In this document: positions 1 through 6,271 of the stretch, piece after piece
Layout: each line of letters starts with the position of its first letter
Numbering within the stretch: position 1 is the first letter of the stretch
Origin: Geodermatophilaceae bacterium
GTDB lineage: Bacteria > Actinomycetota > Actinomycetes > Mycobacteriales > Geodermatophilaceae
NCBI GenBank assembly: GCA_013811975.1
Contig: JACCUF010000237.1
Location: 1-9,412, forward strand
DNA: 9,412 bases
Direction of reading: 5' to 3'
Translations under genes and position numbers: made by a program
The notes under the pieces: model-generated
Told to the model about the DNA's origin: nothing
What the model saw: only the letters and a program-made list of their open reading frames with translations
Database searches by the model: none

Positions 1-15
1 GACGAGAACGAGTGA
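1..15 (+). CDS. 3' end of an upstream gene (possibly iolC), partial
   Basis: Only the last codons can be present. In frame 1 the window begins with four codons reading D-E-N-E followed by TGA at 13-15. A second possibility is frame 3, which stays open from position 3 to a TGA at 84-86 and would overlap the next gene's GTG start by four bases (GTGA), as at the next two junctions. The frame-3 peptide is Arg/Ala/Glu-rich and looks like translated low-complexity DNA, so I slightly prefer the stop at 13-15. In Corynebacterium the gene before the Cgl0159 homologue is iolC (5-dehydro-2-deoxygluconokinase). That identity is inferred from gene order only and nothing in these bases proves it. Confidence 0.3.
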   Translation, partial: DENE

Positions 16-80
16 GCATCGCAGCGAGGAACGAGCGAGGAGCGGAGCGAGTGGTGCGCGCAGCGCACGAGGCGGGGCAG
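12..80. repeat. Low-complexity GAGCGAGGA-type leader with a hairpin
   Basis: The stretch between the probable upstream stop and the aldolase start is made of imperfect, overlapping copies of GCGAGGA, GAGCGAG and GCGGAGCGAG, almost all purines plus C on this strand. It ends in a perfect inverted repeat: GTGCGC at 54-59, a three-base loop GCA, and GCGCAC at 63-68. It looks like an intergenic repeat element rather than coding sequence, although two forward frames remain open through it. The hairpin lies 14 bases before the next GTG start, so it could affect translation or mRNA stability. Whether it is dispersed elsewhere in the genome cannot be told from one copy. Confidence 0.45.
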
Positions 81-82
81 TC

Positions 83-1090
83 GTGACTCGGCGGCTGGAC
101 GACGGCATGTGGGCGGCGCTGCTCGAACACCGGGCGACCGACCCCGGCACGGTGGCCGCCGCGTACGCCGGCCGCAGACGGCGGGTCCGACTGCTCGCCG
201 ACGACGGCACCCTGTTCCTGGTGGCAGCCGACCATCCGGCGCGGGGGGCGCTGGGCGTCGGGAACGACCCGCTGGCCATGGCCGACCGACGCGACCTGTT
301 GGAACGGTTGTTGCTGGCGCTTGACTGTCCGGAGGTGGACGGTGTGCTCGGCACGCCCGACGTCGTGGAGGAGCTGCTACTGCTCCCATCAGCCGATGGT
401 GGCTGCGCGCTGGACGGCAAGGTCGTGATCGGCTCGATGAACCGGGGTGGCCTGGCCGGAGCCAGCTGGGAGATCGACGACCGGTTCACCGGCTACGACG
501 CCGCATCCATCGCGTCCTGCGGCCTGGACGGCGGAAAGATGCTGCTGCGCATCGTGGACGACGACCCTCGGACCGCTGCCACCCTCAAAGCCTGTGCGGA
601 CAGTGTCACCGAGTTGGCCGCCCGGCAGCTCATGGCCATGATCGAGCCACTGGCCTATGCCCGGGACGACACAGGTCAGCTGAGAATGCAGCGCGACACC
701 TACTCGAACGTGCGCGCTGTCGGGGTCGCGGCCGGGCTGGGCGTCACCAGCGCCTGGACCTGGTTGAAACTACCGGCGCTGGCCGAGCCGGAACCCATGC
801 TGGCGGCCAGCACCCTGCCCGCTCTCGTGCTCGGTGGCGAGCCCGCCGGAGACCCAGCCGAGGATCGCGCCTCCTGGCAACGCGCCCTTGCCGGCCCGAC
901 CGCGCGCGGGCTGGTCGTAGGTCGGGCGCTGCTCTATCCCCCGGACAACGACGTGCGCGCCGCCGTCGAGGCTGCCGCCCGAGTGCTACGGCCCGAGGCG
1001 CAGGGATCTGATCTGCCGCGGGCCGAGACCCAGCGACTCCGGGAATCGGCGGCACCGGGTCCAGGACCCTGCGATCGGGTCGTCGGATGA
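83..1090 (+). CDS. Cgl0159-family (beta/alpha)8 aldolase-like protein of inositol catabolism
   Basis: A 335-residue cytoplasmic protein of the Cgl0159 family, a class I aldolase-type TIM barrel named after the Corynebacterium glutamicum protein encoded in its inositol cluster. Landmarks are the early strand with ADHPARG (residues 49-55), a GSMNRGGL segment (117-124), the DGGKMLLRI strand (149-157, Lys152) and WLKLPAL (227-233, Lys229). Either lysine could be the Schiff-base residue, and I cannot decide which from sequence. By analogy with IolJ it probably cleaves 6-phospho-5-dehydro-2-deoxygluconate into dihydroxyacetone phosphate and malonate semialdehyde; this role is inferred from operon context. 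The GTG start at 83 places the conserved region at the usual distance from the N-terminus, but the Shine-Dalgarno match is weak. The last 30 or so residues are Pro/Gly/Arg-rich and look unstructured. The TGA overlaps the iolB ATG (ATGA, 1087-1090), implying translational coupling. Confidence 0.85.
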   Translation: MTRRLDDGMWAALLEHRATDPGTVAAAYAGRRRRVRLLADDGTLFLVAADHPARGALGVGNDPLAMADRRDLLERLLLALDCPEVDGVLGTPDVVEELLLLPSADGGCALDGKVVIGSMNRGGLAGASWEIDDRFTGYDAASIASCGLDGGKMLLRIVDDDPRTAATLKACADSVTELAARQLMAMIEPLAYARDDTGQLRMQRDTYSNVRAVGVAAGLGVTSAWTWLKLPALAEPEPMLAASTLPALVLGGEPAGDPAEDRASWQRALAGPTARGLVVGRALLYPPDNDVRAAVEAAARVLRPEAQGSDLPRAETQRLRESAAPGPGPCDRVVG

Positions 1091-1977
1091 CCCCGGAACT
1101 GGTGTTGCCGCACGGTGTCTTGGCCGACGGTGATGATCCGGTGCGCCTGGATCCCGCCGCCGCCGGATGGACGTACGCGGGCCTGCGGGTGCTGCGATTG
1201 GCCCCGGGAGTTCCGCGGCAGGTGGACACCGGGGAGTACGAGGTGTTCGTGTTGCCACTGGCCGGCGGGTGTGCGCTGGAAGTGGACGGCGAGACGATGA
1301 CCCTCGAGGGACGGGACTCGGTGTTCACCCGGGTCAGCGACCTTGCCTACGTCGGCCGGGACAGCCGGGTCACCCTGTCCAGTCAAACGGGTGCCGAGAT
1401 CGCCCTGCCGATGGCGCTGGCGCAGAACCGCCTGCCGCCCAGGTACGGACCCGCGGACTCGGTGCCGGTCGAGGTCCGCGGCGCGGGGTCGGCAACCCGG
1501 CAGGTCACCAGCTTCGGCACCCCGGAGGCCTGGCCGCACGCCGACCGGGTGATGGCCTGCGAACTGATCACCCCCGGTGGCAATTGGTCGAGCTACCCGC
1601 CGCACAAGCACGACCAGACCTGCGAGGTCGCCAACGAGGAGATCTACTACTTCCGGGTCGCCGGCCGGGATGGCCTGGAGACGGCGGGTACCGGCTTTGG
1701 ACTGCACCGTACCTACGACGAGGTACTCGATGTCACCGCCGAGGTGCGCGACGGAGACGTGGCACTTGTGCCGCGCGGCTACCACGGGCCTTGTGCGGCC
1801 AGCCCCGGTTACGACCTCTACTACCTCAACGTCCTGGCCGGCCCGCGACGTGGCACGGACCGTTCGATGGACTTCTGCGATGACCCGGCCCACGCCTGGG
1901 TCCGTGACAGTTGGGCCGACCTGGCACCAGACCCGCGATGCCCTCTGACCTCGGCCGCCGGCCGGTGCGCACCGTGA
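1087..1977 (+). CDS. iolB: 5-deoxy-glucuronate isomerase
   Basis: IolB converts 5-deoxy-D-glucuronate to 2-deoxy-5-keto-D-gluconate, the step after IolD in cytoplasmic myo-inositol breakdown. The 296-residue protein is close to the usual 270-300 and has the family's bicupin form: an N-terminal cupin-like half (about 25-130) and a metal-binding C-terminal half (about 140-260). The C-terminal half shows the hallmark YPPHKHD (170-176) followed by NEEIYYFR (183-190), giving probable metal ligands His173, His175 and Glu184 or Glu185. A later GYHGP (231-235) gives His233 as the fourth ligand. The segment YDLYYLNVLAGP (242-253) is also typical. The ATG start overlaps the aldolase gene's stop by four bases, and the TGA overlaps the proposed iolD GTG start by four. 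The final 15 or so residues are a Pro/Arg/Ala tail of no recognised function. Confidence 0.95.
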   Translation: MTPELVLPHGVLADGDDPVRLDPAAAGWTYAGLRVLRLAPGVPRQVDTGEYEVFVLPLAGGCALEVDGETMTLEGRDSVFTRVSDLAYVGRDSRVTLSSQTGAEIALPMALAQNRLPPRYGPADSVPVEVRGAGSATRQVTSFGTPEAWPHADRVMACELITPGGNWSSYPPHKHDQTCEVANEEIYYFRVAGRDGLETAGTGFGLHRTYDEVLDVTAEVRDGDVALVPRGYHGPCAASPGYDLYYLNVLAGPRRGTDRSMDFCDDPAHAWVRDSWADLAPDPRCPLTSAAGRCAP

Positions 1978-3854
1978 GCGGCACGGTACGGCTGACCACC
2001 GCTCAGGCGCTCGTACGGTGGATGATCGCTCAACGCGCCGAACTGCTAGACGGAACAGAGGTGCCGCTGTTCGCGGGGATGTTCGCGATCTTCGGGCACG
2101 GGAACGTACTCGGCCTGGGCACGGCGCTGTACGAGCGTCGCCGGGAACTGCCGACCTGGCGCGGGCACACCGAGCAGGGCATGGCGCTGGCCGCGGTCGC
2201 CCACGCGAAGGCCACCCATCGCCGGCAGCTGATGGGCGTCACCTCATCGGTGGGACCAGGGGCGTTGAACATGGTCACCGCCGCCGGTGTCGCCCATGCC
2301 AATCGGCTGCCGGTCCTGCTGCTGCCAGGTGACACCTTCGCCGGGCGGGCCCCGGACCCGGTGCTGCAGCAGGTCGAGAACTTCGGGGATCTGGGGGTCA
2401 CGGTCAACGACGCTTTCCGCCCGGTCTCGAGACTGTTCGACCGGATCATGCGTCCCGAGCAGCTGTTGGCCACTCTGCCGCAGGTCGCCCGGGTGCTCAC
2501 CGACCCCGCGGACGCGGGCCCGGTCGTCCTGACCCTGCCGCAGGACGTCGCGGTCGAGGAGTTCGCGTTCCCGACGTCGCTGTTCGCGCCGCACCTGAAT
2601 CGGGTCCCGCGGCCTCGCCCGGACACCGGCGAGTTGTCGGCGGCGGTGGCCTTGCTGCGCTCGGCTCGGCGGCCGTTGCTGGTGGCCGGCGGTGGCGTGC
2701 GGTACTCCGGCGCGGGAGCCGAGTTGCTCGCCCTGGCCGAGATGCACGGCATCCCGGTCGTCGAGACCACCGCCGGTCGTACGGTGCTGCCCGAGCCGCA
2801 CCCTTTGAACGCCGGTCCGCTCGGCATCACCGGCTCGTCGTCGGCCAACGCCCTGGCCGGACAGGCCGACGTCGTCGTCGCCGTGGGCACCCGACTGCAG
2901 GACTTCACCACGGCATCCTGGACGGTCTTCGCTGCCGACGCGGTGATCGTGCAGGTCAACGCAGCCCGCTTCGACGCCGTCAAGCACGGTGCCGTGGCCG
3001 TGGTGGGCGATGCCCGGGAGTCGCTGGCCGAACTGGCCTCCGGCCTCAGCGGGTGGCAGACGCCGCCGGCCTGGAGCTCCACGGCCGAATCGGAGCGCAG
3101 GACCTGGGATGGCAAGATCAGCACCCTGCGCGGGCCACAGTCCCACGGCGATCTGACCTACGCACAGGTTGTCGGCGTGGTCAACGACGCCAGCGGACCG
3201 GACGACTATGTGATGACCGCTTCCGGAGGACTGCCCGGCGAACTGGTCGGGGGATGGCGTACCCGGGGCGATGTCGAGCGCGGCGCGACGATGGACGTCG
3301 AGTACGGGTTCTCCTGCATGGGGTACGAGCTGGCCGGGGCCTGGGGTGCAGCCATGGCTCGGTCGCGTACACATCCCGGTGGCGTAGTGACCACGCTGCT
3401 CGGCGACGGCTCGTACCTGATGCTGAACTCGGAGCTGTTCTCGGCGGCCTTCGCCGGGCACCCGTTCGTGGCCGTGGTGTGCGACAACGACGGTTACGGC
3501 GTGATCGAACGCCTGCAGACCGGGCAGGGGGCCGCCTCGTTCAACAACATGTACGCCGACGTCGCCGGCCCGGGTGGGGTACGGGTCGATTTCGGGGCGC
3601 ACGCGGCCGCGCTTGGTTGCTCCGTCGAGGACGTACCGGCCGGCTCGACGATCGAGGCGCTGCGGTCGGCGTACGGACGCGCGCGCGAGCGAGCGGCCAG
3701 CGGCCAGCGGCCCGCGGTCGTCGTCGTACGCACCCATCCCGACTCCTGGACCGAGGCCGGCGCGTGGTGGGAGGTCGGCGTACCCGGTGCTCTGGCCGCT
3801 GGCCGCGATGCCTTCGACGAGGGCAAAGCCCGCCAACTGCGCTATCTGGGATGA
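1974..3854 (+). CDS. iolD: 3D-(3,5/4)-trihydroxycyclohexane-1,2-dione acylhydrolase (decyclizing)
   Basis: A thiamine-diphosphate enzyme that hydrolytically opens the ring of trihydroxycyclohexane-1,2-dione to 5-deoxy-D-glucuronate in the myo-inositol pathway. With the GTG at 1974 it has 626 residues, near the roughly 637 of Bacillus IolD. Order of domains: N-terminal pyrimidine-binding domain with the cofactor-activating Glu67 in WRGHTEQGMA; central Rossmann-like domain (about 215-360, beginning near RRPLLVAGGGVRYSG); C-terminal diphosphate domain with GDGS (477-480) and Asp-Asn (504-505) forming the metal-binding GDG...N motif, then GYGVIERLQ. The open frame extends back to ATGs at 1911 and 1938 and a GTG at 1965. 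I chose GTG 1974 because it forms a GTGA overlap with the iolB stop, mirrors the preceding junction, and begins just before the conserved VRLTTAQALVRW. No strong Shine-Dalgarno is visible, which fits coupled translation. All domain signatures are intact. Confidence 0.93.
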   Translation: MSGTVRLTTAQALVRWMIAQRAELLDGTEVPLFAGMFAIFGHGNVLGLGTALYERRRELPTWRGHTEQGMALAAVAHAKATHRRQLMGVTSSVGPGALNMVTAAGVAHANRLPVLLLPGDTFAGRAPDPVLQQVENFGDLGVTVNDAFRPVSRLFDRIMRPEQLLATLPQVARVLTDPADAGPVVLTLPQDVAVEEFAFPTSLFAPHLNRVPRPRPDTGELSAAVALLRSARRPLLVAGGGVRYSGAGAELLALAEMHGIPVVETTAGRTVLPEPHPLNAGPLGITGSSSANALAGQADVVVAVGTRLQDFTTASWTVFAADAVIVQVNAARFDAVKHGAVAVVGDARESLAELASGLSGWQTPPAWSSTAESERRTWDGKISTLRGPQSHGDLTYAQVVGVVNDASGPDDYVMTASGGLPGELVGGWRTRGDVERGATMDVEYGFSCMGYELAGAWGAAMARSRTHPGGVVTTLLGDGSYLMLNSELFSAAFAGHPFVAVVCDNDGYGVIERLQTGQGAASFNNMYADVAGPGGVRVDFGAHAAALGCSVEDVPAGSTIEALRSAYGRARERAASGQRPAVVVVRTHPDSWTEAGAWWEVGVPGALAAGRDAFDEGKARQLRYLG

Positions 3855-3910
3855 GCGCTGCGGCCGAGAACTGCGCCCTGGTCGCATCCCGAGGACCGTT
3901 GTCGCGCGGA

Positions 3911-3955
3911 GCGCCAAGTGCACCCATCCGCAGCGGGGAAAGGTGCACCCGGCGC
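3911..3955. terminator. Long stem-loop after iolD, probable terminator
   Basis: Starting 57 bases after the iolD stop is a large inverted repeat: GCGCC (3911-3915), AA, GTGCACC (3918-3924), a 17-base loop, GGTGCAC (3942-3948), CC, GGCGC (3951-3955). Twelve of 14 arm positions pair, with one AA/CC internal loop. There is no immediate T-run; a short TTTT lies about 23 bases beyond the right arm. It most likely ends or protects the iol operon transcript. The GTGCACC arms could instead be a dyad protein-binding site. Apart from this hairpin and the one at 4001-4019, I see nothing else in 3855-4012. Confidence 0.5.
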
Positions 3956-4000
3956 CTCGTGAGGATCCTGCGCGGGCTTTTGTGCCGCTGAGAAATCCCC

Positions 4001-4019
4001 GAGCTGGGTTACTCAGCTC
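4001..4019. terminator. Short hairpin at the convergent iolD/flavoprotein junction
   Basis: GAGCTG (4001-4006), a seven-base loop, and CAGCTC (4014-4019) form a perfect six-base-pair stem. It includes the stop codon of the minus-strand flavoprotein gene (4013-4015). Its position between converging genes suggests a bidirectional transcription stop. The stem is short and has no clear T-tract on either strand, so confidence is limited. Confidence 0.35.
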
Positions 4020-4717
4020 AAGGCGGCGACTCGGGCGAGGACGTCGGCCGGTGGTTCGTGACCGATGCAGTCAGCGGCGGTGACGGCGCCGGTGGCGACC
4101 AATCGGAGTGGGATCACCCCAGCCCAACCGCCGGCCGCGAGATCCGCTGCGTCGTCGATCGGGTCCCCGGACCGAGCCTTGACCGAGGCTTCGGTCAGCG
4201 CGAGTGCCAACACCGAGGTGGCGGCGAGTTCCTTGCGGGTGTGCGGCCGCAGAGTGCTCGACCGGCCAGCAACCGCGTGGTCCACGACCAGGTCCAGTGC
4301 CCTGGCTTTCTCGTCGCGGTCGTCGACTAGCCGCGGCTGGCCGATGACCACAGCCGACCGGTAGTTCATCGAGTGATGGAAGCCCGTCCGGGCCAAGACC
4401 AGTCCGTCCAGGACCGTGAAGGTCACGCAGATCTCCTGCGCAGGGGCGGCCCGCAGGCTCAGCGAGGCGACCGAGCCGTGCAGATACAGCGTGCCGCCCT
4501 CCTCGGGCCCGTCGACGTCGTACCCGAACGCGGTCGGGAGCACCAGCGGCGAGCCATCGACGACCACGCCGAAATGGCAGATCACTGCAGCGTCCAGTAC
4601 GTCGTACAGATCCCGCCGGTGGGTGCCAGCCCTGTCCGGACGGCGGTTCAGGGTGCTCCGCGGGGTCGGTGAGAGCGGGACCGACGCGTGCACGGGCCGG
4701 TTGGTGGTGGCGGACAT
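4013..4717 (-). CDS. Pyridoxamine 5'-phosphate oxidase family (NimA-like) flavin-binding protein
   Basis: A 234-residue protein of the FMN-binding split-barrel fold, in the PNPOx-like/nitroimidazole-resistance (Pyridox_ox_2 type) branch. Visible landmarks: the N-terminal RAGTHRRDLYDVLDAA segment (29-44), strand VICHFGVVVDG (45-55), TLYLHGSVAS (76-85), VTFTVLDGLVLARTGFHHSMNYRS (98-121) with the characteristic His-His-Ser-Met-Asn-Tyr-Arg, and a C-terminal WAGVIPLRL (198-206). Members bind FMN or F420 and reduce or bind small molecules. The substrate is unknown, and true PNP oxidase activity is not implied. The frame extends to a GTG at 4759, but the ATG at 4717 gives the usual N-terminus; the longer form adds an Arg/His-rich stretch over the presumed operator. 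No Shine-Dalgarno is evident, so the mRNA may be leaderless. It is divergent from the MocR regulator at 4788, a common pairing that makes this gene its likely target. Confidence 0.85.
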   Translation of the reverse strand: MSATTNRPVHASVPLSPTPRSTLNRRPDRAGTHRRDLYDVLDAAVICHFGVVVDGSPLVLPTAFGYDVDGPEEGGTLYLHGSVASLSLRAAPAQEICVTFTVLDGLVLARTGFHHSMNYRSAVVIGQPRLVDDRDEKARALDLVVDHAVAGRSSTLRPHTRKELAATSVLALALTEASVKARSGDPIDDAADLAAGGWAGVIPLRLVATGAVTAADCIGHEPPADVLARVAALS

Positions 4718-4736
4718 GCCATCATGGTGGCGCAAA

Positions 4737-4760
4737 ACTGACCTGCCGTAACGGGTCACT
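4737..4760. promoter_or_regulatory. Inverted repeat between the divergent flavoprotein and MocR genes, candidate operator
   Basis: In the 70-base divergent gap, ACTGACCTG (4737-4745) and CGGGTCACT (4752-4760) are inverted copies matching at 7 of 9 positions, with a perfect TGACC/GGTCA core at 4739-4743 and 4754-4758. MocR regulators usually bind paired sites in the gap to the divergently transcribed target and control both genes, so this is the natural operator candidate. A second near-palindrome, CCATCATGGTGG (4719-4730), lies next to the flavoprotein ATG. A TACTTT (4768-4773) could be a -10 for the regulator gene, but I see no convincing matching -35. Confidence 0.45.
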
Positions 4761-4787
4761 TAGCCCCTACTTTTCAGGACACTTGTG

Positions 4788-6209
4788 ATGGCCCACCCGG
4801 TCCTCCCCCTCTCGCTCGATCGCTCGTCGGATCTTCCGTTGGTCCTTCAGGTGGCCAACCAGACGCGCGAACTCGTTCATACCGGATCACTGCGGCCCGG
4901 TGACCGGTTGCCGAGCATCCGGGCGCTGGCCGCGGACGTCGGCATCGCGCGTGCGGTGGTCGAGCACGCCTACGACCAGCTCATCGCCGAGGGGTGGTTG
5001 ACGGCTCGGCGGGGTGCCGGCACCTACGTCGCGCAGGTCGGCCGTCTCGCCGTGCTCACCGGCGCCCGCGGCTCGCCCACCACGGCCACTGTGAACGCCG
5101 GCACGGGCGGATCCGACCCGTCCGGATCCAACAAAGCCGGATCCGACCCGGTTCGGCTGGATACCGGCAGCCCGTGGATGGACCCTCGGCACGACGCCGG
5201 GTGGCGGCGCGCCTGGCGCGAGGTCTCGGCGGCCCACATTCCCCGCGGATACCCGGATCCGGCGGGTCTTCCCGAGCTGCGCGCCGAACTGGCGGCATAT
5301 GTCTCCCGAACCCGCGGCGTTTCGTGCACGGCCGAAGAGGTGATCGTGACCGGCGGGACCACGCACGGGTTCGGGTTGCTGCTCGATGTCCTCACCCGTG
5401 GCCCGATCGCGATCGAGGATCCCGGCTACCGGGCGGCAGCTGCGGTGACCGAACAGGCCGGGCGCGCGGTGATCGACGTACCTCTCGACTCCGACGGACT
5501 GGACGTGCGGGCGCTGCGGTCCAACCGCGCCGACATCCGGGCTGTCTACGTGACCCCCGCCCATCAACATCCGCTGGGCATCACCATGTCGGCTGGGCGC
5601 CGGATCGCGTTGCTGGCAGAGGCAACTCGTCGCGGCGCGATGGTCGTGGAGGACGACTATGACTCCGAGTTCCGGTACGACGTCGCGCCGATGCCGGCGT
5701 TGGCCGCACTCGACCGGGATCGGGTGATCTACCTCGGCAGTGCCTCGAAGTCCGTGCATCCGGGGCTGCGGATCGGCTGGCTGATCGGCCCGGTCGACCT
5801 GGTTGTCGCGATGTCCGCGCGACGGGCCACCCGGCACGACTACCCGCCGTGGCCGCTGCAACGCGCTTTTCTCTCCATGCTTAGGGAGGGACATCTCGAC
5901 AAGCTGGTCCGATCTGCTCGCCGAGTGTACGCCGGGCGCAGTCATGTTGTGGCGCACGCACTTTCGCCATACGGCAAGATCATTTCTCGGCCCGCCGGTA
6001 TGTACCTGACGGTTGCACTCCCCGGTCGGCTCGTCGAGGCCGTCCGGACCGAGTCCTGGCGGGCCGGCTTCGACGTTCCATCGCTGGCCGAGTACAGCCG
6101 CACCTGTGGGATGACCGGGCTGGTGATCGGTTTCGGCGGGCTCACCGACGAGGAGTTATCCCGTGCTCTCGACGTCATGACCACCGCGCTGGCTCGACTC
6201 TCCGGCTGA
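4788..6209 (+). CDS. MocR/PdxR-type transcriptional regulator (GntR HTH fused to a PLP aminotransferase-like domain)
   Basis: A 473-residue chimeric regulator. Residues 12-82 form the GntR winged helix-turn-helix (LRPGDRLPSIRALAADVGIAR, then AYDQLIAEGWLTARRGAGTYV). Residues 84-125 are a low-complexity linker, and about 126-473 are a fold-type-I aminotransferase-like domain. Its PLP-site landmarks are intact: TPAHQHPLG (256-264), VVEDDYDSEF (286-295) and Lys321 in LGSASKSVHPGLR, the expected Schiff-base lysine. MocR proteins sense PLP or its amino-acid adducts and activate or repress a neighbouring gene; PdxR members control vitamin B6 supply. The divergent PNPOx-like gene fits a B6- or flavin-linked circuit, but the ligand is not visible. 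The ATG at 4788 has AGGA at 4776-4779 (8-base spacing); a GTG at 4785 would add one residue. The stop is 62 bases before ppc. Confidence 0.9.
   Translation: MAHPVLPLSLDRSSDLPLVLQVANQTRELVHTGSLRPGDRLPSIRALAADVGIARAVVEHAYDQLIAEGWLTARRGAGTYVAQVGRLAVLTGARGSPTTATVNAGTGGSDPSGSNKAGSDPVRLDTGSPWMDPRHDAGWRRAWREVSAAHIPRGYPDPAGLPELRAELAAYVSRTRGVSCTAEEVIVTGGTTHGFGLLLDVLTRGPIAIEDPGYRAAAAVTEQAGRAVIDVPLDSDGLDVRALRSNRADIRAVYVTPAHQHPLGITMSAGRRIALLAEATRRGAMVVEDDYDSEFRYDVAPMPALAALDRDRVIYLGSASKSVHPGLRIGWLIGPVDLVVAMSARRATRHDYPPWPLQRAFLSMLREGHLDKLVRSARRVYAGRSHVVAHALSPYGKIISRPAGMYLTVALPGRLVEAVRTESWRAGFDVPSLAEYSRTCGMTGLVIGFGGLTDEELSRALDVMTTALARLSG
5108..5152 (+). repeat. Three 15-base tandem repeats inside the MocR linker
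   Basis: CGGATCC recurs at 5108, 5123 and 5138, exactly 15 bases apart. The first and third units share CGGATCCGACCCG. In protein this is a five-residue unit (G-S-D-P-S, G-S-N-K-A, G-S-D-P-V) in the linker between the DNA-binding and aminotransferase-like domains. The unit length keeps the frame, so copy-number change would alter linker length only. Confidence 0.7.
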
Positions 6210-6271
6210 GCGCCGTTCGGCAAGCGTGACCGGCCTTCCCCCTGCCATCCCATTGGAGTTTCGTTTCGAAG

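Noticed and set aside
934..1893. A 319-codon minus-strand frame opposite the aldolase gene and iolB
   Set aside because: It is the same GC-driven artefact; no motif is seen and both plus-strand genes are clearly real.
2244..3923. A 559-codon open frame on the minus strand opposite iolD
   Set aside because: It mirrors the codon structure of iolD, is rich in Arg/Gly/His/Gln with no recognisable domain, and lies wholly opposite a gene with intact family motifs. Long antisense frames are expected at this GC content.
3053..3991. A 312-codon plus-strand frame overlapping the end of iolD
   Set aside because: The Arg-rich translation is the shifted frame of iolD, and only the last 137 bases lie outside that gene, with no protein-like character.
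5108..5152. CGGATCC repeats considered as a regulator-binding iteron array
   Set aside because: They are in frame, code for a Gly-Ser linker at the expected domain boundary, and lie within the gene rather than near a promoter.
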